Below are positions 17,601 through 25,393 of a stretch of 64,000 nucleotides of DNA, piece after piece. The DNA is from DAOUEX01 sp034430235 (GTDB lineage: Bacteria; Chloroflexota; Anaerolineae; UBA2200), in contig CAYZGO010000004.1 in NCBI GenBank assembly GCA_964478075.1, positions 1-64,000 on the forward strand, in the 5' to 3' direction. Made by a program: the position numbers and the translations under genes. Below the pieces are notes generated by a model. It saw nothing but the letters and a program-made list of their open reading frames with translations. It did not search any database and was not told the DNA's origin. Each line of letters starts with the position of its first letter. The stretch's first letter is position 1.

Positions 17601-20324
17601 CTGGTCTGTCGCGACGTCGCCGAGCTCGGGGTGGTAGAAGGCCAAGAGGGTACCGCCCTCCGCCGTGCGCTGTGTCAGGTAGGGCTGCAGGTCGAACGAC
17701 AGCCGTGACCAGAGCACGACGGGCAGGCGCGGGCCGTCGGCCTTTGGGAGCGTCTCGGCCAGGAAGTCGTCGAGTTCCCCTTGCCTGGTGCGAACCTCGT
17801 CGATCCACTGCTCCGCGGCTCGGCCGTCGTCGGGTTGCTGCTTCTCATCTTCCTCCACCGGGCGCGTCTTGTGGCTGCGCCGGTACTTCCTGACCAGGGC
17901 CAGCAGGTCGGTCGGCACGCGCTGGCTGCCCTCGCCAGCGAACCAGGCGTGCACCCGCGAATCGCCGGAACGCGGCTCCGGCAACTCGCCTTCGGCCAGG
18001 AAATCCCGCAGCTCTGCCTGCCTGGTGCGAACCTCGTTGAGCCACTGCTCCGCGGCTCGGTCCTGGTCCGGGTGGGGCTTGTTGTCTTCCGGCACCGGAC
18101 GCGTCTTGTGGCTGCGCCGGTACTCCTTCGCCCTCGCCAGGAGGTCCGGTGGCACGTGGAACACGCTGCACAGAAACCACCTGTACACCCCCGGGTCACG
18201 GCAGAGCAGGTCGAGCAGTTCGTCCTCGGCCAGGCCGTAGCGGGACGCGGCCAGATACCCCAGGGCGCCGGACACCAGCGTCTCCCCGTGGTTGTCCTCC
18301 TCAGCGAGCCGCTCGAACAGGTTGTGGCCGATGATGCCGGTGACGCCGAGCGCGAGTTGTTCCGGAGGCTCGCCAGAGTCGGAGGCCCAGCGGCGGGCCT
18401 CTTCGAAGGCCAGCTTCAGATACAGCGGCAGGCCCCCCGACTGCACGAACTTGTCGAGCACCTCGTCGCGCTGAGGCTCCTGCAGGGTTCGGTGGGCGTG
18501 TTCGAGCCACTGGCCCAGGAGCTCGTCACCCTCCGGGCGGGACATGGGCCCCAACTCTTCCAGCTGCGCCTGCCGCTGCTCCAGCGGCTGCAGCGTGTCG
18601 CCCGGGCGGGTCGATACCACCAGCCGCACGTGCTCGGGTAGCTCCGCAGGCAGCCAGGCCAGGCTGCGCGCCCCCTGCCGGGCGGAGAGCTGGTCGAGGG
18701 CGTCGAGGAAGACGATCAGTGGCCGCTCGGCGGTGGCCAACCCCAGGCGCTTGGCGAACTCGGGGACCAACTCGCGATAGTCGGTGGGAACGCTGGCCTC
18801 GTCGGCCCTGTAGCGGCGCGACACTTCCCGGCACAGGCTCTCCAGCAGGCTCCGACCGTCCGAGGAGCCCGACGTCGTGCCGATGAAGCGGTAGACGATC
18901 TCGGCTGGCGGATGGGCATCTTGCGCCCCCTCAATTGCTTTGGCCATGAGGGCCGACTTGCCGGTGCCACCCTCGCCCCAGACGCCCAGCGGTCGGCGGT
19001 TGGTGCGCTGGAGGTACTTGCCGATCTTGCCGAGGATGTCGGTGCGGCCGACGAAGAAGCGGAGACGCTCTTCGGCGAACCCGTGATGGGCCAGGCCTTC
19101 GTCATCGAGCGCATCGTCGGGATGGATGTGCACGACCTCGTCCCTGGTTGGGGCAACCTCACTTGGCTTTTCGATCTCCTGCAGAATGACACGGGATAGC
19201 CGCCTCCATACGTCAACGCAGAGGGTCGATGGAGCGCTGTCATCCTCAATTAGCTTCAGGCAATCGTCCAGCTTCTCTGGCAGCGTACCGATGTGGTCCG
19301 GCGTGACGCCACGGCCGGTCCACTGTGCGTCGTATTCGTGGATGTTGCCCCGGACGTGACCCTTCAGACGTTCCTTGAGCTCCTCCTGTCCCGCACGGGC
19401 CTCACCGTCCGGATTCCACGTGTGATCCTCCAGGTCCTGAAAGTCCTTCGCCGTGAACTCCCGCAGCCACCTCTCCATCGTTCGCAGGAAATCTTTCGCA
19501 GCGGACTCCTGGAACAACCCCTTGATCCGCTCATGGAAGCCTTTGGCGGTGCAATCCGGTGGCAATCCCTTGAGCAGCCCCAGGCAGTCTTGGGCAGCGG
19601 AATCCTGCGCCAATGCCGGGAACTCTTGTGGCAGCCTTTTCTCGATCGTCTGCAAAAAGCCCTTGGCAACGAAACGCTGGGGCAAGCCCTGAATGGTGCG
19701 GAGGAAGCAGAAGACGTGCTCGTGCGCATCCTCAACCTTCAGTGCACCCGCGGCGATCTCCTGGTGGGTGGCCGAGGCGATGTAGGCCAGGGGCCGGTCC
19801 TCGTCGAGGTCCATCCCCTCGACGGCCGCAGCCAAGATGGCGTGAAGACGAGCCTCGACCCGCGCCCAGGCCTCGTGCTTTTCGTATTCGCCCCCTCGCT
19901 CCCGTGGCTGGAGGCAGTACTCGGGCGGATCTGCGTTGTCGTCCCTGCGATACCACTCCCTGAGAAGCTCCTTGTCCTCCTCCGGGACGCGCTCGAGGAT
20001 CTCTTCGAACTCGGTCACGGGGATCTGCGGCGCCGGTGGGCGCCAGCCGTAGCGGTCCCCCAGCAGCACGATGAAGTTGGGGCGGGGGGTGGTGTGCTGG
20101 CAGCGAGCGATCTCGCCCAGGCAGATGTTCATCGTCTGCTGGTCCAACGAGGCTTCCTCGCTCACCCCCCAGCGCAGGTCAATCGCCTGGAAGCGAGCGC
20201 CGTGCTGCTGGCACAGCTCGCGCAACCGCGGGAACACCCGCGCCTGCAGCGCGTTTCGCTCCTCCTTCAAGTCGCTGAAGGTGGAGCTGACAAAGATGCG
20301 AAAGGTCTTGCTTGCTTGTGCCAT
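14684..20324 (-). CDS. DUF4062 - NACHT/AAA ATPase - WD40 - TPR giant protein (contains sequence gap)
   Basis: One gene of more than 1840 codons, split by 100 N at 16808-16907. From the ATG at 20322-20324 (behind AGGGGG): DUF4062 (residues 5-110, 'TFRIFVSSTFSDLKEERNAL'); a helical region with several copies of an 'AKGFLQTIE'-type unit (210-300); an ATPase with Walker A 'GEGGTGKS' (450-457) and Walker B 'LIVFLDALD' (536-544); helical winged region; a duplicated 57-residue block (about 728-784 and 808-860); WD40 blades from 1095. After the gap come about nine more blades, a Cys4 zinc-ribbon insertion ('CCPVC', 'CPNPDC'), and a C-terminal TPR array (about the last 190 residues). The order recalls STAND signalling ATPases and eukaryotic NPHP3/TEP1-like proteins. 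The propeller and TPR would sense, the ATPase would switch or oligomerise, and DUF4062 would be the effector or adaptor; this is inference. The frame differs across the gap because the N count is arbitrary. Confidence 0.9.
16808..16907. other. assembly gap of 100 N inside WD40 repeats
   Basis: Exactly 100 N interrupt the gene. The sequence on both sides encodes the same WD40 unit ('VWDAATGAERATL'), so near-identical blades defeated the assembly. The number of missing blades is unknown and the reading frames on the two sides should not be expected to agree. Confidence 0.97.
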
Positions 20325-20421
20325 CAGGCACCCCCTTTTTCGCTCCCGCTAGCGACACGGCCTGTCCACATATACCGTGCCGAAACGAGTCCGCTCACGT
20401 GCTCTTCTGCTCGTCGGTAGC

Positions 20422-20982
20422 TCAATCGGGAAAACGCTCGAAAGTCACCGTTCCTTGCTCTGCGCCCAGTGTGGTGGGTTCCTGCGTGCGCGGCCTGCGG
20501 TTGCCAGCGTGGATCCAGGCCAGGGGCAGGCCACGCTGCCGGGCCTGGGCCACGATGTCGCCGCTGCCTCCCAAGCCTTGCCCCCTTCGGCCATCCCAGA
20601 CGGCGATGAGCACGTCGCAGTGATCGAGGACATACAGACCCACGGCCTCGTAGGCCTCGTTACGCGTCGGCGCAGGGGGCAGTACGATCACTTCGTCAGC
20701 CTGATCCAGAAGGCCCAGGAACTCTTCCCTGGATTCGACCGATTCGAAGTCAGTCATATAGTCGGACTGCGGCACAGGGAGCGGCACCGCCAGCCGCGCC
20801 CTGGAGCGCGCCAGGGCCCGATGCGCCACCAGCCGGTCCGCACCCTCAGCCAGGGGAGAGATGACCGTCAACGGCTGCCCGGGGAAGGCCTGCTCAATCC
20901 GGTGCAGTGCTTCATCGACGCCGCCGGCGACTTTGTCCACTTCGGCCAGAAAGCGATGTCCCGTCACTCCGATAGCGATCAT
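20422..20982 (-). CDS. SLOG-superfamily (LOG/DprA-like) nucleotide-binding protein
   Basis: A 186-residue single-domain Rossmann-like protein. The glycine motif 'GVTGHR' (5-10), 'SPLAEGADRLVA' (about 42-53), a cluster of acidic and hydrophobic strands, and 'CDVLIAVWDG' followed by 'GSGDIVAQARQRGLPLAWI' fit the SLOG fold. Members bind or process nucleotides, and the superfamily often pairs with effector genes in bacterial conflict systems. It lies 4 bases after the RyR gene stop, with GAGGGT before its ATG, so the two are translationally linked. Ninety-seven bases separate it from the DUF4062 gene. It may sense a nucleotide-derived signal for the system; the ligand is unknown. Confidence 0.8.
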   Translation of the reverse strand: MIAIGVTGHRFLAEVDKVAGGVDEALHRIEQAFPGQPLTVISPLAEGADRLVAHRALARSRARLAVPLPVPQSDYMTDFESVESREEFLGLLDQADEVIVLPPAPTRNEAYEAVGLYVLDHCDVLIAVWDGRRGQGLGGSGDIVAQARQRGLPLAWIHAGNRRPRTQEPTTLGAEQGTVTFERFPD

Positions 20983-20986
20983 ACCC

Positions 20987-23680
20987 TCATTCCTGCGCCG
21001 CCTCCCCGCGCAGCTTCACGACGGTATAGCCAGCTTTCGCCAGTATCCGGGGGATCCCTCGTACCAGGGTGCGGTCTTTCTCCTTCTCGTCTTCAGGCAG
21101 TTCGTCCCACGCAAGTAAGGCCTCGTGCAGTTTCTTCTCCTTGTCCGTCTTCGGTGCATAGTGCCAACCCGCCTCTATCTTGGCCTGCATCCACCTCTCA
21201 TGCTCCATTTCAGCCAGCTTCTCGAGATCCTCGCCGGGGAAGTCAAAGGGCGGCTCGTCGCTGCGCGGAGGCACCATGACGTAGCCGATGCGGGCAAGCT
21301 TGGCTGGGATGTCTCGCACGTTGCCGCGGTTCTGCTCCTTTTCCTCCTCACCCAGATCCGCGTAGGGCACCAGTGCACTGCAGGTCTTGAGTTTGTCATC
21401 GGTCTGTGGTCCCCAGCGGTATCCTCTGGCCTTCAGCCCGTCGCAGAACACTTTGTGCGCAGCCTCGGCCAGTTTCTCCAGAAGTTCACCCTCCAGATCC
21501 ATCTGCTGCACCAGGGCTAGAAACTCCTGCCCGTCTACGTGCAGGTCCAACTGAGCCTCGGCGGGAAGACTGGACCGTTCGAAGGCATTCTTGCCTGAGA
21601 GCAGGCTCATGGCCACGATCGACTCTATGGAACGGATTCCGTGCTTGTACTCCCGCGTCTGCAGGAAAGCGCGCAGCACACCAGAGTCGATGTTCAGCAC
21701 CTCCGTGCCGTCCTGCTTACGGAAGAGCTGCGGCGCGTTGCGCTGCAGAATCGAGCGCAGCAGGATGGCGCGACGGATGACGTAATGCGGATCAGCCGTG
21801 GCCCCTTCGGCGCTCGCGGCCTTCCGCCGGTTGGGTCCCAGGATGTTGACATAGCCCTTCAGCCGGCTGATAAAGTCGGGCACCTTGGCTGCCCGGGACT
21901 CCTGCGGCTCTAACTCTTGACCGAAGCTCTCCATGCGGTGGCTGGTGCCACCGGCAAAGATGAAGATGGAGCGCCCGATGGGATGGATGATCTGCCCTTC
22001 CCGGAAGCTGCCGTCCTGCATAGGGGCCAGGAAGTAGCGCAGCCAGCCCAGAGGCTCCCCCGCCAGCGGGGTATCGAACTCATCCCAGAACACCAGAGCA
22101 ATCTTTCCACTCAGGCTCACGTCCCTCACCCGGTGGAGCGCGTCCGCCAGTTCATCCGGCGACTCAAACTGGGAGAGGTTAAATTCGAGCACCTCGATCT
22201 GCCCAGGGGCCAGCGATTTTGCCACCTGGGTGACGCCAAAGGACTTGCCAGACCCCGGAGCACCGAAGACGGCGATGGAAAGCGGGCGCTTCTGCTGGCG
22301 ATGGCTCAGGTATTCGCTCACCAGAGCGCGAATGCTGCGGAAGCTCTCGATCTCCTGACGATCTACGGTAAGCAAAGCGCCAAACCGCCCCAGCGGCACA
22401 TCCTGCAAAACGCCCTCGGCCCCCTCCCGTACGATCTGCTTCGCTACCTGGTCCAGGTTGTCGCGGCATCGGTCCTGAAGAATGGTCCACCAGCCGCCTT
22501 CGGGGGCCTTCTCGCCCTCGGCCGCTGGCCGGGTCAGGAAGCGAACCGGATCCTGCACGTTGACTACGGCGAACGGCGTCGCGTCCTTGCTTAGCTCCGC
22601 CGCTATCCGTTCAGTGGGAAAGGCCAACCGAACCTGCGCTCCTGAACCTTGCTCATCATAGCCTTTCAGGTGAAGTTGGCGCATGGCTGCCAGACCAGAC
22701 TGGATACCTTGATGCACGTCCGGCTGATCCGGCGAGAGCATCAACTGACGCGCGATGCCACCGGTCAGGCAGGTGGTGTAGCCGATCATGCCGCCCGGGT
22801 GATCTTGCTTCCACATCCCTTCGATCACTCTGCGGTCGAAGAACAGGTGGCACTTGGGAGCAACAGGGGCCTCGGCTGCCGGCTCCTCGGGATGCAGTCG
22901 GGAAAGCAGCACGGCGCCCCCTGTGTCGAACGAGACCACCACGCAGGCGCAACGTGTGAGGCCGTTGACGCACGGGTTGTGCACCAACTCCCAGCCGACG
23001 TCCTGCGCGGTCCGTTCCCATGAGAGCCCGTGGCTGATCTGCACCTCCGTTCGGCGCAGGTCCTTGACGGTAGTGACCACAACCAGGCGGTCGGCGAACT
23101 CCTGGCGGAGGTGTTCCCATAGAGCGCCCTGGGCGACGGGCTCTGCCATCTTCACGACGATCCAGGGACGTCGCCCTTTGGCGGTCAGGGCCTGAGGCCA
23201 AAGGTCAGGGCGGTCGCGAAAGCCCAGGTCGGCGTCATCCAGCACCACCAGGTCAGCCTCCGGGGTGTCGTTCACCACTCGCTCCCACTCCGCCGCTTTC
23301 GAAGCCCCATCCACCCGGGGGCGGTCCAGTCCCAAGAACTCCTCGACGCGCCAGGCCCGCTTGTCACCGGACCTGTAAAGGGACCACAGTGCGTAGGAGT
23401 GGTGAAACCGGTCATCGCCCGGACAGATAGGATCCCGAGGGGCATCCATCTGGTAGAGGACAAAGTCCCCCTCTGCGTCCTGCCGCAACGTCTCGGCCAC
23501 GGCCTCCATCAGGTCGGCCAGCAGTGCTGCCCCTCCCCGCTGCCAGCAGGCGCGCGTCCAGTCATCCGGATTCCACAGCAGGGTGCTATCCTCCAGGCGC
23601 CGGGTGCGAGCGATGTGCCAATCCATCGTCACGTCTCCTGTGACGACGAGCATCTTGTCTGAGATCTTAACGTCTGTCAT
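20987..23680 (-). CDS. AAA+ ATPase with tandem RyR domains
   Basis: An 897-residue protein. Residues 8-270 have a possible sugar-kinase-like fold ('MLVVTGDVTMDW' at 10-21, 'ADLVVLDDADLGFRDRPD' near 142-159). A AAA-type ATPase follows with Walker A 'GAPGSGKS' (473-480), Walker B 'IALVFWDEFD' (527-536) and a later 'FIFAGGTSHRM' strand. Two RyR domains end the protein: about 733-800 ('GLKARGYRWGP', 'NRGNVRDIPAKLARIGY') and 817-887 ('MEHERWMQAKIEAGWHY', 'DRTLVRGIPRILAKAGY'). The first lacks the H-E-R-W core that the second keeps. RyR repeats occur in animal calcium channels and, as stand-alone modules, in bacterial nucleotide-linked conflict systems. It is first in the cassette, with AAAGGA before the ATG and a consensus promoter 220 bases upstream. 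Confidence 0.85.
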   Translation of the reverse strand: MTDVKISDKMLVVTGDVTMDWHIARTRRLEDSTLLWNPDDWTRACWQRGGAALLADLMEAVAETLRQDAEGDFVLYQMDAPRDPICPGDDRFHHSYALWSLYRSGDKRAWRVEEFLGLDRPRVDGASKAAEWERVVNDTPEADLVVLDDADLGFRDRPDLWPQALTAKGRRPWIVVKMAEPVAQGALWEHLRQEFADRLVVVTTVKDLRRTEVQISHGLSWERTAQDVGWELVHNPCVNGLTRCACVVVSFDTGGAVLLSRLHPEEPAAEAPVAPKCHLFFDRRVIEGMWKQDHPGGMIGYTTCLTGGIARQLMLSPDQPDVHQGIQSGLAAMRQLHLKGYDEQGSGAQVRLAFPTERIAAELSKDATPFAVVNVQDPVRFLTRPAAEGEKAPEGGWWTILQDRCRDNLDQVAKQIVREGAEGVLQDVPLGRFGALLTVDRQEIESFRSIRALVSEYLSHRQQKRPLSIAVFGAPGSGKSFGVTQVAKSLAPGQIEVLEFNLSQFESPDELADALHRVRDVSLSGKIALVFWDEFDTPLAGEPLGWLRYFLAPMQDGSFREGQIIHPIGRSIFIFAGGTSHRMESFGQELEPQESRAAKVPDFISRLKGYVNILGPNRRKAASAEGATADPHYVIRRAILLRSILQRNAPQLFRKQDGTEVLNIDSGVLRAFLQTREYKHGIRSIESIVAMSLLSGKNAFERSSLPAEAQLDLHVDGQEFLALVQQMDLEGELLEKLAEAAHKVFCDGLKARGYRWGPQTDDKLKTCSALVPYADLGEEEKEQNRGNVRDIPAKLARIGYVMVPPRSDEPPFDFPGEDLEKLAEMEHERWMQAKIEAGWHYAPKTDKEKKLHEALLAWDELPEDEKEKDRTLVRGIPRILAKAGYTVVKLRGEAAQE

Positions 23681-23780
23681 AGTCCTGGTCCTTTCCGTGG
23701 CTAGCGGCTTCCCAGCTCAACCAGCCTCTCGGCAGTGGGCTGCGCCTTGAGGTGGCCAGGCAGGAGGTGCCCACCAAAAT

Positions 23781-23808
23781 GCCCGCCACACCTCGACGGT
23801 GGGCGGGC
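23781..23808 (-). promoter_or_regulatory. leader hairpin with attenuator appearance
   Basis: In the minus-strand leader between promoter and start codon, GCCCGCC-CAC pairs with GTG-GCGGGC around an approximately 8-base loop, followed by ATTTT. It would act as a weak terminator or attenuator of the RyR-SLOG-NACHT-TIR cassette. This is a structural reading only. Confidence 0.45.
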
Positions 23809-23898
23809 TCTGTGCTGGGATGTCTGCTGTTGTGGCCGATCCCACCCCCATGGCCCTATCTCTGGCTTTTGTTCATCGCACGGTTCAATGACAATCCT

Positions 23899-23927
23899 AT
23901 TGTAGCAGAACTTGGCGCGGAAGTCAA
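23899..23927 (-). promoter_or_regulatory. sigma-70 type promoter for the RyR-SLOG-NACHT-TIR cassette
   Basis: Read on the minus strand, TTGACT (23927-23922) and TACAAT (23904-23899) are 17 bases apart. It points at the RyR gene, giving a leader of about 210 bases. It lies beside the degenerate transposase, so the promoter could have arrived with mobile DNA. Confidence 0.65.
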
Positions 23928-23934
23928 TGCCTCG

Positions 23935-24575
23935 AACTGAGATTCAGACACTAGCTCGGACAGGGTGCTGAGCAAGACGAACGAAAGACTCGAGCACGGT
24001 TTTGACAGTCTGCCTGATGACGTGAGCCGACAGGCGGATCTTCTGTTTGAGCAGGATGAACAGCCCCGAGTAGAGCTTTCACTTCTTACCTTTGTTCACC
24101 ACAGGTTGCTGCACCGATGCGGGGGTGCTGAGTGTCTGGTGCCGATTCACCGTTTCAGCGAATAGTTGGTCGCGGATCGCTTCGCCGATGAGCATGCCGA
24201 CGGCACAAGCGATCATGAGCAGGGCGACCATCTGTTCCATATGCGCTGCAGGTATGGCGCAAGGCCTTGCTGAGGCTCCACACTCGTCATGACCCACAGT
24301 GGTCGAGCAAAGCCTCTCTTCCACCGACCAATGAGGTGCACGCGTGCTTCCCCCTTGTAGAGGATGTTTTAGTGGATGACTTCTTGTTCCGGGAAGATCA
24401 CCGGATCCACCCGTCGCCCCCTCTTGTCCAGGAAGACGGGTGGATGGCTCCCCAGCCGCAGACGGATGACAAAGGGCACTCCCTCTGCCACCAGGTTGTG
24501 CAACAATTCCAGGTAGCTGAGCTCGCCATCCAATACTAGCGGCCTTTCTCCCAGCAGTGCTTTGATGCCTGCAAA
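23935..24575 (-). pseudogene. degenerate IS4-like DDE transposase
   Basis: Minus-strand reading gives 'PLVLDGELSYLELLHNLV', then 'GVPFVIRLRLGSHPPVFL' and 'RVDPVIFPEQEVIH', typical of DDE transposases, followed by a stop codon and 'ARVHLIGRW'. The C-terminal part continues in other frames with 'HMEQMVALLMIACAVGMLIG' and 'LYSGLFILLKQKIRLSAH'. At least one stop and one or two frameshifts make it inactive, and the N-terminal part of the gene is missing. No terminal inverted repeats were found. Family assignment to IS4-like elements is tentative. Confidence 0.65.
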
Positions 24576-24584
24576 TGCTCGGCA

Positions 24585-24830
24585 ATGGTTCAGGAGACGT
24601 CAGCGCGCAGGAATGCCTCGAGCGTAGCCGACGCCGTCAGAGCCATCGTCGTCTCGCCCGAGTACCCTGTGAAACCACACTTGCTGGTGGCGCTGGGCGA
24701 TGAGCTACTCATCTCCAATGATGCTGGCCAGTCTTGGACCGACCGGATCGTGAAGTTTGTCCTCGAACACGGAATAGCCTGCGTGTTGGCCCCACAGGGA
24801 CTGGAACCATCCGCACCTCTGCGCAGCTGA
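24585..24830 (+). pseudogene. fragment of a BNR/sialidase-type repeat protein
   Basis: An 81-codon open frame whose middle, 'RAIVVSPEYPVKPHLLVALG' followed by DELLISNDAGQSW, matches the repeat unit of secreted propeller proteins of the BNR or photosystem-stability type. There is no signal peptide, and neither further blades nor a ribosome binding site. It is probably a relic cut by the adjacent transposon. The following 25.0-kb stretch shows no gene I can support. Confidence 0.45.
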
Positions 24831-25156
24831 TCCTGGGGCTTGGCGGTGCTCCACACGCGAGTGCACAGTGTCGCGCCCCCGTGCAGGGCAGACGTATGGC
24901 GGCCGCTCGGGGGTTTGATCAGAGTCTCGCCACCACAGAGCACAACCACCTGGGTATGCCTCCGCACACCCGCCCTTCTCATGTCCCAGAGGCTCCCGCT
25001 GTTCTCTACAGTTTTCTGGTACCCACCTCCATTCTGATACCTCATGGCCTCGTTTCCGCGCACACCTGTGTGCAATCGCCCACTGAGTGATTGTGGGCAA
25101 TCTGCACGAGGAGTCAATTGGTCACCGAGCGAGAGAATCAATTGGTCGGAAACACA
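24831..25156. other. intergenic relic DNA, nothing recognised
   Basis: About 325 bases with several overlapping but unconvincing open frames. A short direct repeat 'tcaattggtc' occurs twice (about 25116 and 25138). No gene is supported. Confidence 0.35.
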
Positions 25157-25195
25157 AAAGACGACCAAGAGACTTCTGGTACTTTGGTCGTCTTT
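25157..25195 (-). terminator. terminator downstream of the tRNA-Lys fragment
   Basis: AAAGACGACCAA pairs with TTGGTCGTCTTT. On the minus strand the stem is followed by TTTTGTGTTT. It sits about 10 bases beyond the tRNA 3' end, the usual place for a tRNA terminator, so tRNA end and terminator have been moved or kept together. Confidence 0.75.
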
Positions 25196-25205
25196 GGGCT
25201 TCTAG

Positions 25206-25247
25206 TGAGCCGCACAGGACTCGAACCTGTAACCCGCTGATTAAGAG
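25206..25247 (-). tRNA. 3' half of tRNA-Lys (CTT), 5' half missing
   Basis: Minus-strand reading shows the anticodon loop CTCTTAA, the variable region, a complete T-arm (ACAGG TTCGAGT CCTGT) and the acceptor strand GCGGCTC with discriminator A. CCA is not encoded. Immediately upstream of the anticodon loop the sequence changes to unrelated 'agacgctag'-rich DNA, and no D-arm or acceptor 5' strand is found within 200 bases. It is therefore a partial tRNA gene, as left when an element integrates into or excises from a tRNA 3' end. Confidence 0.8.
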
Positions 25248-25393
25248 CCTCGCCCGACTGATGGCGAGACGCTAGGGTAGTCAGCAGCCTCTAGTCTCGC
25301 GCCTACCGCTCGCTGCGGCGGAGACGCTAGTCGCGGGAGACGCGACGGCTGGCCGCCCGGCAGGACGCCAACGAGCCTGAAAACCAATTCAGC

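Noticed and set aside
23752..23940. 62-codon plus-strand frame with a hydrophobic stretch upstream of the RyR gene
   Set aside because: It overlaps the minus-strand promoter and leader hairpin and lacks homology; it is more simply explained as leader DNA.
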